A DNA stretch of 64,000 nt from the NCBI GenBank assembly GCA_034189035.1, contig JAXHVA010000005.1:1-64000 (forward strand), read 5' to 3'. A program made the translations under genes and the position numbers. Origin of the DNA: JAUXFK01 sp034189035. Lineage in GTDB: Bacteria; Desulfobacterota; UBA8473. The notes below the pieces were generated by a model. It was not told the origin of the DNA and searched no databases. It was given only the letters and a program-made list of their open reading frames with translations. This document shows, one piece after another, positions 43,721-51,697 of the stretch. Numbering within the stretch: the stretch's first letter is position 1; every line of letters begins with the position of its first letter.

Positions 43721-44854
43721 ATGATTTTAATGACAAGGAATATGAAGAATTTGACGTTTTTAACAAAGACCCCAGTACGAGTAGAGTTAGCCATTACCAA
43801 TCGATGCAATCTTCACTGCACATACTGTAGCCACTTTACCAGTGCAAGGGATGTAGGCAGAGATCTGACAAAGAAAGAATGGCTCCAATTCTTTAAGGAA
43901 TTGAATCGATGCGCAGTAATGAGCCTCACACTTGAAGGGGGTGAGCCCTTCTGCCGTGATGATCTGAGAGAACTTATCGATGGAATTGTTCAAAATAGAA
44001 TGCGTTATACTATCCTGAGCAATGGGACGTTAATTAACGACAAGACAGCATCCTATTTAGCTTCAACTCATCGGTGTAATGGGGTGCAGGTTTCAATTGA
44101 CGGCTCAACTCCCGAAACTCATGACGCATTTAGAGGTGAAGGGAGTTTTTCTAAGGCATTAAATGGGGTCAAACTCCTTAAGGCACAAGGTGTCCCTGTC
44201 TTTGTCCGCGTAACTATTCACAAACAGAATTTGAAGGACCTGAAAAAGATTGCCAAGCTGTTATTTGAGGAGATTGGGCTTTCTGGCTTTTCTACAAATT
44301 CTGCATCGTTTATGGGATTTTGTCGTCAAAATGCAGATGAGGTACAGCTTAGTGTTGAGGAACGTACCCTCGCAATGGCGACTCTCTTGGAACTTCAAAA
44401 GAAATATAAAGGACGTATTAGCGCGGATGCAGGTCCTCTTGCTGATGCGACAAACTGGATTGAGATGGAGCAGTTAAAACGAGAAAAAAGAGGTCGTAAT
44501 CGAAGGGGGGGGTTTCTCACAGGTTGTAATGGTCCAATGTTTAAGATTGGTGTGCGCGCAGACGGCGTCATTGTACCATGTCTTCATCTGAGCCATATTG
44601 TGCTTGGAGAAATCAATAAAGACGATCTCAAAGATATCTGGCAAAATCATAATGAACTGATAAAACTACGACAACGAAAAAATATACCTCTTGGCGATTT
44701 TAGATTTTGCAAGGCATGTGATTATATCAATTACTGTACAGGGAATTGCCCTGCCCTTTCCTATACGATTTTAGGAACGGTAAATCACCCGAGTCCAGAT
44801 GCTTGTCTGAGACGATTCTTACAAAGTGGAGGTAAGTTACCCGATAATAGGTGA
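43721..44854 (+). CDS. Radical SAM/SPASM-domain protein
   Basis: A 377-aa protein. The radical SAM cluster is CNLHCTYC (Cys29, 33, 36). The SPASM region has CNGPMFKIGVRADGVIVPC near residue 270, then CKACDYINYCTGNC and a last Cys near 366, so two auxiliary 4Fe-4S clusters are probable. Family members modify peptides (PqqE, anSME) or other substrates. Here it faces the polysaccharide locus in the opposite orientation, and its 3' end overlaps the aminotransferase by 18 bp. No precursor peptide gene was recognised nearby. Several ATGs lie at the start (43721, 43730, 43742). Confidence 0.85.
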   Translation: MILMTRNMKNLTFLTKTPVRVELAITNRCNLHCTYCSHFTSARDVGRDLTKKEWLQFFKELNRCAVMSLTLEGGEPFCRDDLRELIDGIVQNRMRYTILSNGTLINDKTASYLASTHRCNGVQVSIDGSTPETHDAFRGEGSFSKALNGVKLLKAQGVPVFVRVTIHKQNLKDLKKIAKLLFEEIGLSGFSTNSASFMGFCRQNADEVQLSVEERTLAMATLLELQKKYKGRISADAGPLADATNWIEMEQLKREKRGRNRRGGFLTGCNGPMFKIGVRADGVIVPCLHLSHIVLGEINKDDLKDIWQNHNELIKLRQRKNIPLGDFRFCKACDYINYCTGNCPALSYTILGTVNHPSPDACLRRFLQSGGKLPDNR

Positions 44855-45889
44855 TTCTAATTTCCTTACTGTTTTAATTACCCTACTCATTTCTTCATTG
44901 GTAAGGGATGGATAGATAGGGATAGACAAAGCGCTTTTAAATACAATATCTGTTTTTGGAAAATCAGATAGATTCAGATAGTGGTGTAATGGGCGCCATA
45001 CAGGCCGTTCGCAGTAAACACCTTCTCTTTTAATCCTTTTAAGGGCTATTTCAATATCTTTTTCAATCCTTATAACATAACGGTAAAAGATATGCTCCCT
45101 ATCAGGAAATTCTGTTGGCAAAACTGCAGGAAAATTTACTAACTCTTTTGAATACCTTTTTGCAATAGCCCTCCTTCTCTTTAAAAATAACGGCAACCTC
45201 TTAAGTTGACTGATCCCCAAAGCACCTTGAACATCAGTCATCTTATAGTTAAAACGGATTTTATAGTCATCCCTGTTGTCGTAGTCACAAAGATCTTTAA
45301 CCTTCTTAAGGAGACTTTCAGAGTTTGAAAGGACCATGCCCCCTTCTCCGGTTGCAATCACTTTAGTTGCATAAAAGGAAAATATAGACAAGATGCCGAA
45401 ACTCCCCACATACTTCCCTTTGTATGCTCCACCCAGGGCCTGGGCACAGTCTTCTATTAGTGGAATTCTGAGTGAAAGGAGTCCTTCCAAATTAGCAGGA
45501 AGGCCAAAGATGTGAGGCACAATAATTGCCTTTGTTCTTTTATTCAGAGATTCTTCTACCCTTTTTACATCAATATTGAAGCTATTCGTCTCAATGTCAA
45601 CAATTCTTGGAGTTGCTCCTGTATAATGTATCACATTCAGCAACGCAGTACATACATAGCTAGGGATGATTACTTCGTCTCCTCTTCCTATTTCTAAGGC
45701 CATCATGGCCAGATGGAGGGCAGAGGTTCCAGAATTTGTCGCTACACCTCCCTTGACTCCAATAAATTCAGAGAGGGCATCTTCAAATCTCTTTACATAT
45801 TCCCCCTGAGAGATATACCCGGACTTTAACACTTGAATCACTGCATTGAAATCTCTACTTATAAGTGTGGGTTTTGAATGTGGGATCAT
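44837..45889 (-). CDS. DegT/DnrJ/EryC1/StrS-type PLP aminotransferase
   Basis: A 350-aa sugar-aminotransferase family protein. The PLP Lys is Lys176 in SFYATKVIATGEGGMV, Asp147 of IEDCAQALGGA binds the pyridine nitrogen, and TNSGTSALHLAMMAL is the phosphate-binding loop. It converts a 4- or 3-keto NDP-sugar to the amino sugar using Glu. The product might be the amino sugar that the PIG-L and glycosyltransferase genes use. It is 6 bp downstream of the HD-GYP gene. Confidence 0.9.
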   Translation of the reverse strand: MIPHSKPTLISRDFNAVIQVLKSGYISQGEYVKRFEDALSEFIGVKGGVATNSGTSALHLAMMALEIGRGDEVIIPSYVCTALLNVIHYTGATPRIVDIETNSFNIDVKRVEESLNKRTKAIIVPHIFGLPANLEGLLSLRIPLIEDCAQALGGAYKGKYVGSFGILSIFSFYATKVIATGEGGMVLSNSESLLKKVKDLCDYDNRDDYKIRFNYKMTDVQGALGISQLKRLPLFLKRRRAIAKRYSKELVNFPAVLPTEFPDREHIFYRYVIRIEKDIEIALKRIKREGVYCERPVWRPLHHYLNLSDFPKTDIVFKSALSIPIYPSLTNEEMSRVIKTVRKLESPIIG

Positions 45890-45895
45890 AGAAGC

Positions 45896-47008
45896 CTATT
45901 CAGGGATATCTCTTTTATCAATGGCTTCACTTATGTGAAGCAATGGCTCATTTGCCAGTTTGATAATATCCCTCTCCTTCATTTTTTTCCCCTGAGGGTC
46001 AACGAGGGTCTCAATGGTTGGACTGAGTGGATATGACTTGTTCGTTTCGATTACTCTTCCAATGGCACCTGAATTTAATTTCACAATACTGTACAAAGGA
46101 AATATAGACAATCGCTCAATCAGTGCTTTTAAAATATGAGATGAGAATACTCCCTCCTTTGTTTCTTTCATGATCTCTTTCATCGCATGATGGGGAAGAA
46201 GGTATCCTCGGTATGGCCTGGAATGCGAAAGGGCTTCATATACATCAGCAATCCCAATAATCTTGGCATACTCATGGATATCTTCTCCTTTTATCCCTTT
46301 TAAATACCCTGTCCCATTGCTTCTCTCATGCTCTTGCAAGATAGTTTTCTTAAGCCAGGCATGTTCTTCTCCTAAATTAGTTAGAATCTCAAGTCCATAT
46401 TCAGGATGCCTTTTTACGATATCATACTCTTTTTGACTTAATAAACCTGGTTTATAGATTATACTACTTGGTATTTTACACATGCCAATATCATGGAGGA
46501 ACGCGGCAACTCCCACTTGGATCAGTCTCTCTTTTTCATATTTGAGACCAATACCAATATCTATTGCCAAAACAGCTACATTGACGCAATGGACTGCCAT
46601 ATCATCAAGAGATTGTTCAATGGAATAAAATTTAATCAAAAGCGAGTTCTCTTTTTGTCCGTTTAGATATTTGTGTAACGCAGGCTCATATGATTGAAGG
46701 CTGTCTATAATCTTTTCTGCAATCGTAAACAGTTTGTCTATTTTAAAATATCCCCCGTCCTTAATCTTGGCAATGATACCCCTCATATGATGAAGTGATT
46801 CTTCATAAACCTCATTGGGGTCTAATGCGAATCGGTTGAAGATCTTTTCTGTAGTGATTTTGTCAAAATTGGGCTGTGTATTAGGAGACTCCTCTAACAT
46901 ATCCAATTCTCTAAAATTTATTTCATCTTTCAAGGTAACGTTTCTCTTTGAAGTCCTCTCATCCCTTGACTCTAATTCTCTTTTAATGAGATCCTTTAAT
47001 TCTGCCAT
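45896..47008 (-). CDS. HD-GYP domain protein with degenerate GYP motif
   Basis: A 370-aa protein whose second half is an HD-GYP domain. The HD pair is LHDIGMCKIP (His172, Asp173). The motif that should be DGxGYPxG is NGTGYLKG (residues 231-238), so Asp is Asn and Pro is Leu, and ADVYEALSHSRPYRG replaces ADVYDALTSxRPYR. Several metal His are kept (His201, 226-227 region). Cyclic-di-GMP hydrolysis may therefore be weak or lost. It likely senses c-di-GMP or regulates the neighbouring glycan genes. It is 12 bp downstream of the ATPase. Confidence 0.85.
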   Translation of the reverse strand: MAELKDLIKRELESRDERTSKRNVTLKDEINFRELDMLEESPNTQPNFDKITTEKIFNRFALDPNEVYEESLHHMRGIIAKIKDGGYFKIDKLFTIAEKIIDSLQSYEPALHKYLNGQKENSLLIKFYSIEQSLDDMAVHCVNVAVLAIDIGIGLKYEKERLIQVGVAAFLHDIGMCKIPSSIIYKPGLLSQKEYDIVKRHPEYGLEILTNLGEEHAWLKKTILQEHERSNGTGYLKGIKGEDIHEYAKIIGIADVYEALSHSRPYRGYLLPHHAMKEIMKETKEGVFSSHILKALIERLSIFPLYSIVKLNSGAIGRVIETNKSYPLSPTIETLVDPQGKKMKERDIIKLANEPLLHISEAIDKRDIPE

Positions 47009-47020
47009 AATATAAAAACC

Positions 47021-47821
47021 TCAAGTCTGTTCATTGATGGATTCTAATACGATATTGGAGTTGACTATTTTTTCTTTTTTGCTATAGGCTATAAGAAGGC
47101 TTAAATCAGATATGTTGTTTATTTTTCTAGGGATTCCCTGGCTATATTCACATATCTTATCTACCGCTTTATCTGTAAAGATATTCCGGGTTAAACCCGC
47201 TGTCTTCAAGCGAAAGTGTATGTATCTCTCGGTTTCGGATCGATTTAATGGTTTTAGATGGTATTTTATGGCAATTCTTTGCTCCAGTTGAGGCATTTTT
47301 GATATTCCATATTTCAACTCCGGCTGGCCGATTAGGATTAAAGTCAACAAAAAACGATTGTCAAGTTGGAAATTTAACAGGAGTCTAATCTCTTCCATAA
47401 CATGTCGGTCATCAATGATCAGGTGAGCTTCATCAATGATTAGTATTGTTTCTCTTTCTTTTTTTACATTCTCCAGCAGTTTGTTATTTATCGCATGAAG
47501 TATACTTACTTTTTGCTTGAAATTGTTTGTAATTCCCATTTGAAACAGGATCTCTTTTAAAAAAGAAACAGGAGGCAAGAAAGGATTTGCTATGAGGATG
47601 ACTTCGAATCGTTTATCCAGCAGATTCCGAAGCAGAACACGGCTTAGAAGTGTTTTTCCGCAACCTATTTCCCCAGTCAATATCGCCGCACCTTTACGTC
47701 CCTTAACCGCATAAAGTAACCTCATTAAAGCCTCTTCGTGTTTGTCAGAAAGGTACAAGAATCGCGGGTCTGGAACATTCTCAAATGGAGGCTCTCTCAG
47801 TCCCCAGAAATTTTCATACAT
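47021..47821 (-). CDS. ExeA-like AAA ATPase
   Basis: A 266-aa ATPase that starts MYENFWGLREPPFENVPDP, the ExeA/GspA family opening, has Walker A TGEIGCGKT and Walker B TILIIDEAHLI, and lacks the ExeA C-terminal peptidoglycan-binding region. Proteins of this kind occur in general-secretion loci, and also with exosortase (XrtA) and polysaccharide genes. No secretin or exosortase gene is in the window. It probably works with the HD-GYP and glycan-export genes, a guess from position. Confidence 0.85.
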   Translation of the reverse strand: MYENFWGLREPPFENVPDPRFLYLSDKHEEALMRLLYAVKGRKGAAILTGEIGCGKTLLSRVLLRNLLDKRFEVILIANPFLPPVSFLKEILFQMGITNNFKQKVSILHAINNKLLENVKKERETILIIDEAHLIIDDRHVMEEIRLLLNFQLDNRFLLTLILIGQPELKYGISKMPQLEQRIAIKYHLKPLNRSETERYIHFRLKTAGLTRNIFTDKAVDKICEYSQGIPRKINNISDLSLLIAYSKKEKIVNSNIVLESINEQT

Positions 47822-47918
47822 AACAGAAACACATTTTTATTAAATAGATGTATAATTATATATGGAACTAGCTGTCAATGATACACATCGACCAAACAAC
47901 AGATAAACTTCAATTTTT

Positions 47919-49073
47919 TTATTCGTTTACTATTTTCGATTTTTTACTCCCTACCTCCAGTATGGTTACAAGTCCGACAATTATTGCCGCCTGGACCAGT
48001 AAAAGGAGAGCATCTAACGTACGAGCATATCGAAGAGCGATTGAACCGATTCCCATACACACGCAAAGCAAAAAAATAAAGATAACGCTTTTTTTTTCAC
48101 TACTTAGAAGTATGGCCAGGCGATGATGAAGGTGATCCCTTCCCACATAGTCTATCCATTCTCTGAAATTCGTAACCCTTTTAGTTGCTATCCTTGTTAT
48201 TGTTATATAGGTCATGTCAAAAATGAATATCCAAAAGATAAGTAAAGGGGTCGCTAGAGAGACGATCGGATTATTATCCGCCCACTCACCGAGTATGGCA
48301 AGACATGCTAAAGTAAATCCTAAGAAGTTGCTTCCTGCATCACCCAAAAATATAGTAGCAGGGTTGTTTATCCTGAAATTATAAGGTAAGAATCCTATAC
48401 AACTGCCTACAATAGCAATAGCTATCCAGCCAAAGTAAGGCTGATTCGTTTGAAAAGCAACGATCCCAATAAAAAAGGCAGTAATGATCCCTAAACCTGA
48501 AGCTAACCCATCCATCCCGTCAAAAAAATTAAAAGAATTGGTAATACCAATCACCCATAAAAACGTTAAGAAAACATTGAGCTCCATTCCTAAAGGGATT
48601 TTAGTAAAAAGGTTTAATACGATTCCAGAGTGAACAACTATTAAGGTCGCTATAATCTGGATAAGTAGTTTTATCCATGCCTTTACTCCATAGATATCGT
48701 CTATTACACTTACAAGAAAAATGAGGAATCCACCAGATAAGATGCCCAATAATGATCTTGTAAAGATATTATTACTGTAAACAGCTACAAAAAATGCAAT
48801 ATATATAGGGATACCTCCTAATAAAGGAGTAGCTTGTTTATGAACTTTTCTATCATCTGGATAATCAAGAGCTCCCCATTTCTTTGCAAAATGTCTTATA
48901 ATGGGGGTTAAAGTAAAAGAAAGACAAAAGGATAAGAAAAGGATATAGAGCCACCTAAAACCCTCTCTAAAAAACAGTCCTTTGTTATATGGAACTAATA
49001 AGACAATAAGAACGAAGAGGATAACGAAATAGAAAGTCTTTAATAAATTTGAGCTTATTCTAGATGTTTCCAA
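47919..49073 (-). CDS. wecA: Undecaprenyl-phosphate GlcNAc-1-phosphate transferase, WecA/MraY-type
   Basis: A 384-aa integral membrane protein of about ten helices. Motifs are YPDDRKVHKQATPLLGG (with KxHxxxTPxxGG), FVSVIDDIYGVKAWIKL with a catalytic Asp pair, NSFNFFDGMDGLASG, IFLGDAGSNFLGF and RDHLHHRL. This pattern fits WecA/TagO-like enzymes. It starts glycan synthesis by putting a sugar phosphate on undecaprenyl phosphate on the cytoplasmic side. GlcNAc is the usual sugar, not proved here. It is the best candidate initiating enzyme for the polysaccharide locus. Confidence 0.9.
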   Translation of the reverse strand: METSRISSNLLKTFYFVILFVLIVLLVPYNKGLFFREGFRWLYILFLSFCLSFTLTPIIRHFAKKWGALDYPDDRKVHKQATPLLGGIPIYIAFFVAVYSNNIFTRSLLGILSGGFLIFLVSVIDDIYGVKAWIKLLIQIIATLIVVHSGIVLNLFTKIPLGMELNVFLTFLWVIGITNSFNFFDGMDGLASGLGIITAFFIGIVAFQTNQPYFGWIAIAIVGSCIGFLPYNFRINNPATIFLGDAGSNFLGFTLACLAILGEWADNNPIVSLATPLLIFWIFIFDMTYITITRIATKRVTNFREWIDYVGRDHLHHRLAILLSSEKKSVIFIFLLCVCMGIGSIALRYARTLDALLLLVQAAIIVGLVTILEVGSKKSKIVNE

Positions 49074-49190
49074 ATATCATGCCTTTTAGCCATTGAAAGG
49101 TAATCGTCTTTTTTTCGTGTAAATACAGTTAATTATTATTCTTCAAAGAAACTTCAAGTTCATTGAGAAAACTCAAGAATAACCAAACGA

Positions 49191-49676
49191 TTATTTTCTA
49201 AAAAACCATTTGCGGATAAAAGCAAGACGGGGTTTTTCCTCTTTTCTTTTCTCTTTCATTATGAATCGTTTTAGTGCCTCGCTATTCTCTTCATTTAGGT
49301 TTGTAAAAGACAAACCCACATTATAGAGAAAATCATTGTCTTCCGGAGTTAGGTCATACCATCTAACCTCTGCCTCTGCATTTATCGTTTTCGAACAAGA
49401 CGGTAAATCAAGCTCTAGCTGTATTGTATTCTTTCCTGAAACGGATACAGAAGAAGCGATATGAAGACCATTAATCTGGACAGTATTCGTCTTTAGAGAA
49501 ACTCCTCTTGTAGAAACACTTATTGTTTTTCCCTGAATCACCCCTGATGAAAAATCCCTGTCAATACACTTACTCACTATTATAAACCGTGCATCCAGTG
49601 TGATATTTATTCTTGGATGCCTCCGCCTCTCAAACCTTTTTGGATGTAACATTTTTTCTCTCTTATCCATAGTCAT
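49191..49676 (-). CDS. PilZ-domain protein
   Basis: A 161-aa protein. The c-di-GMP-binding RxxxR motif is ERRRHPRINI near the start, and the second motif is KTISVSTRGVSLK, in which the usual Asp/Asn of (D/N)xSxxG is Ser. Weak or altered c-di-GMP binding is possible. It lies upstream of wecA on the same strand and near an HD-GYP gene, so it could regulate glycan production. The C-terminus is basic and lacks extra domains. Confidence 0.85.
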   Translation of the reverse strand: MTMDKREKMLHPKRFERRRHPRINITLDARFIIVSKCIDRDFSSGVIQGKTISVSTRGVSLKTNTVQINGLHIASSVSVSGKNTIQLELDLPSCSKTINAEAEVRWYDLTPEDNDFLYNVGLSFTNLNEENSEALKRFIMKEKRKEEKPRLAFIRKWFFRK

Positions 49677-49823
49677 TTCTAAATTCGTTCTTTGAACGGT
49701 TTGTAATTATTACCCTTTTTTCAGCTATTTTAAGAAGCATAATAAATCAGTTACAAAGAGATGTTTTAATGATCAATCAAAAGAACTCTTATATTATAAA
49801 TTATTAAATTATCAGCAGTTCTG

Positions 49824-51539
49824 TTAATATGCAGCCAATTTTATACCGTTAATATATCCTCTTATACCAGAAAATATAGAAGAGGCAATCGTCTCAAGGT
49901 AATCGTCTTTTTTAAGCCTCTTCTCCTCTATATTATTACTTATAAAAGAAACCTCCACCAAAATACTTGGCATATCTGCTCCGATAAGTACATAAAAAGG
50001 AGCCTGTTTTACTCCAATATCTTTTATGTTTGAGTATTTGGAACGCATGCCTTTAATTAAAGATTTTTGAACATAAACAGCCAGCCTATTGGACTCATTG
50101 ATCTTCGAATTCATTAAAATTTCGCGTAAAACGTCTTGAAGATCACTTATATTCAAGGTAGTTGTTGCATTTTCTCTGGCTGCTACTTCTGCAGCACTCT
50201 CATCAGTGGAAAGGTTTAAAGAGTATGTCCCAATCCCACTAACGTTTTTATGGGAACTCGCGTTTGCGTGAATAGATATGAATAGATCAGCCTTTCGAGT
50301 GATAGCAATAGCGGTTCTCTCCTCCAGTGGAACAAAACGATCATCTCTTCTTGTCAGGACAACTTCACAGCCTAGCCTTTCCTTAATAACGGATTCGAGT
50401 TTTTTAGCGATATTTAAAACAACGTCTTTTTCTTTCAAACCTGTTGGTCCAATGGCTCCCGGATCACGTCCTCCATGTCCTGGGTCAATTACTATCTTAC
50501 CGATACCAAGGCTCAACTGTTGGGTTAAGGTTGGAGCCTTGTCCTTGTTTGATATAGAAGTTCTTTTAGTAAGAGATTCGCTACCTGTTACATCAATCAC
50601 TATTCTAAAAGGGCTCTCCAAAGGAAAGACCTTATAGCTTTTAATACTCTCGATATCCAATACAACTCTTACTATGTCATCTCTGTATTGCCCTGCCCTG
50701 GCTCTCTTTAAAAGACCATCATTTATGGGAATCGGTTGGCATAAATCCGGGCTGAGCCTTGTATTTAACAAATCTACATACAAACGTGGAGGTTTTTTAT
50801 GAGACGGGTCACTCTTCAATAGATGGCTCTTATAGGAGACATTTTTCTTGAGATCAATCACTACTCTGCTGTTATCTGGATTAGACCAATGCCTTATCCT
50901 GGTTACCTGTACAGGATTATCTCTTTTCTTGCTGGATGACTTTTTAGATGTAACTACAGGCTTATACTTCTCTAATCTATTCAACCTTATCTTGGCCTTT
51001 TTGGATAGGTTTCCTTTTGGAAATTTAGTAATAACTTTAGAATATTCTATGTAAGCCTTTGTTTTATAATTCTTATGCATATCGTAAATCTCTGCAATTC
51101 TGAACTGGGCATCATCGGCTATTTTGCTTCTTTGATATGTTTTTATCAGTCTTTGATAGATCCGAATCGCTTTATTCAAATCAGAGTTCCTGTTTGAATA
51201 ACCGTATAGATCTTGATAGAGATTCCCTACCATATACATAGCATTATCAGCCCTAGAGCTTCTTGGGCATTTTTTATAAACCTTTTCAAATTTCCTGGCA
51301 CAAGTTATCCAGTTAACCCTGTATCTCCTCTTTGCATTTGAAGCCTTCAAGGAGTTAAACTCCTTGATTGCTGATTGATAAAGAGCCTTACAACTTTCTG
51401 AGTACGCATTGGACGAAAACGAAAGGCCAATAAAAATAACACAAAAAAACAAAACACTAGCACGTAAAGATAAAAGCTCGTTTTCTTTATTAGACTTCAG
51501 GTTTAATTGTGAACATAATTTTATCATAGTATTGTTCAC
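49824..51539 (-). CDS. N-acetylmuramoyl-L-alanine amidase (AmiC-like) with TPR and AMIN domains
   Basis: A 571-aa exported protein. A signal peptide ends near SNAYSES. Next are TPR-like helices (about residues 50-200), an AMIN domain (about 210-325, VVIDLKKNVSYKSHLL and LYVDLLNTRLSP) and Amidase_3 (about 345-565). Zn ligands are visible: His of DPGHGGRDPG, Glu of GLKEKD, His of SIHANAS, and the catalytic Glu of VEVSFISN. It cleaves the amide between MurNAc and L-Ala in septal peptidoglycan. The fused TPR part is not found in E. coli AmiC. Confidence 0.92.
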   Translation of the reverse strand: MNNTMIKLCSQLNLKSNKENELLSLRASVLFFCVIFIGLSFSSNAYSESCKALYQSAIKEFNSLKASNAKRRYRVNWITCARKFEKVYKKCPRSSRADNAMYMVGNLYQDLYGYSNRNSDLNKAIRIYQRLIKTYQRSKIADDAQFRIAEIYDMHKNYKTKAYIEYSKVITKFPKGNLSKKAKIRLNRLEKYKPVVTSKKSSSKKRDNPVQVTRIRHWSNPDNSRVVIDLKKNVSYKSHLLKSDPSHKKPPRLYVDLLNTRLSPDLCQPIPINDGLLKRARAGQYRDDIVRVVLDIESIKSYKVFPLESPFRIVIDVTGSESLTKRTSISNKDKAPTLTQQLSLGIGKIVIDPGHGGRDPGAIGPTGLKEKDVVLNIAKKLESVIKERLGCEVVLTRRDDRFVPLEERTAIAITRKADLFISIHANASSHKNVSGIGTYSLNLSTDESAAEVAARENATTTLNISDLQDVLREILMNSKINESNRLAVYVQKSLIKGMRSKYSNIKDIGVKQAPFYVLIGADMPSILVEVSFISNNIEEKRLKKDDYLETIASSIFSGIRGYINGIKLAAY

Positions 51540-51697
51540 TCACATCAATCCAGAAATAAGCAGTGTATTCTTGCTCGCCCTGTAGAATTTCGCCTTGCGA
51601 ACCCCTAGAGGGATTCGAATGAGGGAACATGTTCTATGGACGGTGAACTCTTTGTTTTTATTGACCTCGAACACAATCGTCTATTTCTAGATAAACA

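Noticed and set aside
51590..51640. Possible tRNA remnant (ATTCGAAT near 51611)
   Set aside because: T-loop-like sequence is present but the flanking bases do not pair as a T stem, and no acceptor or anticodon arm is found.
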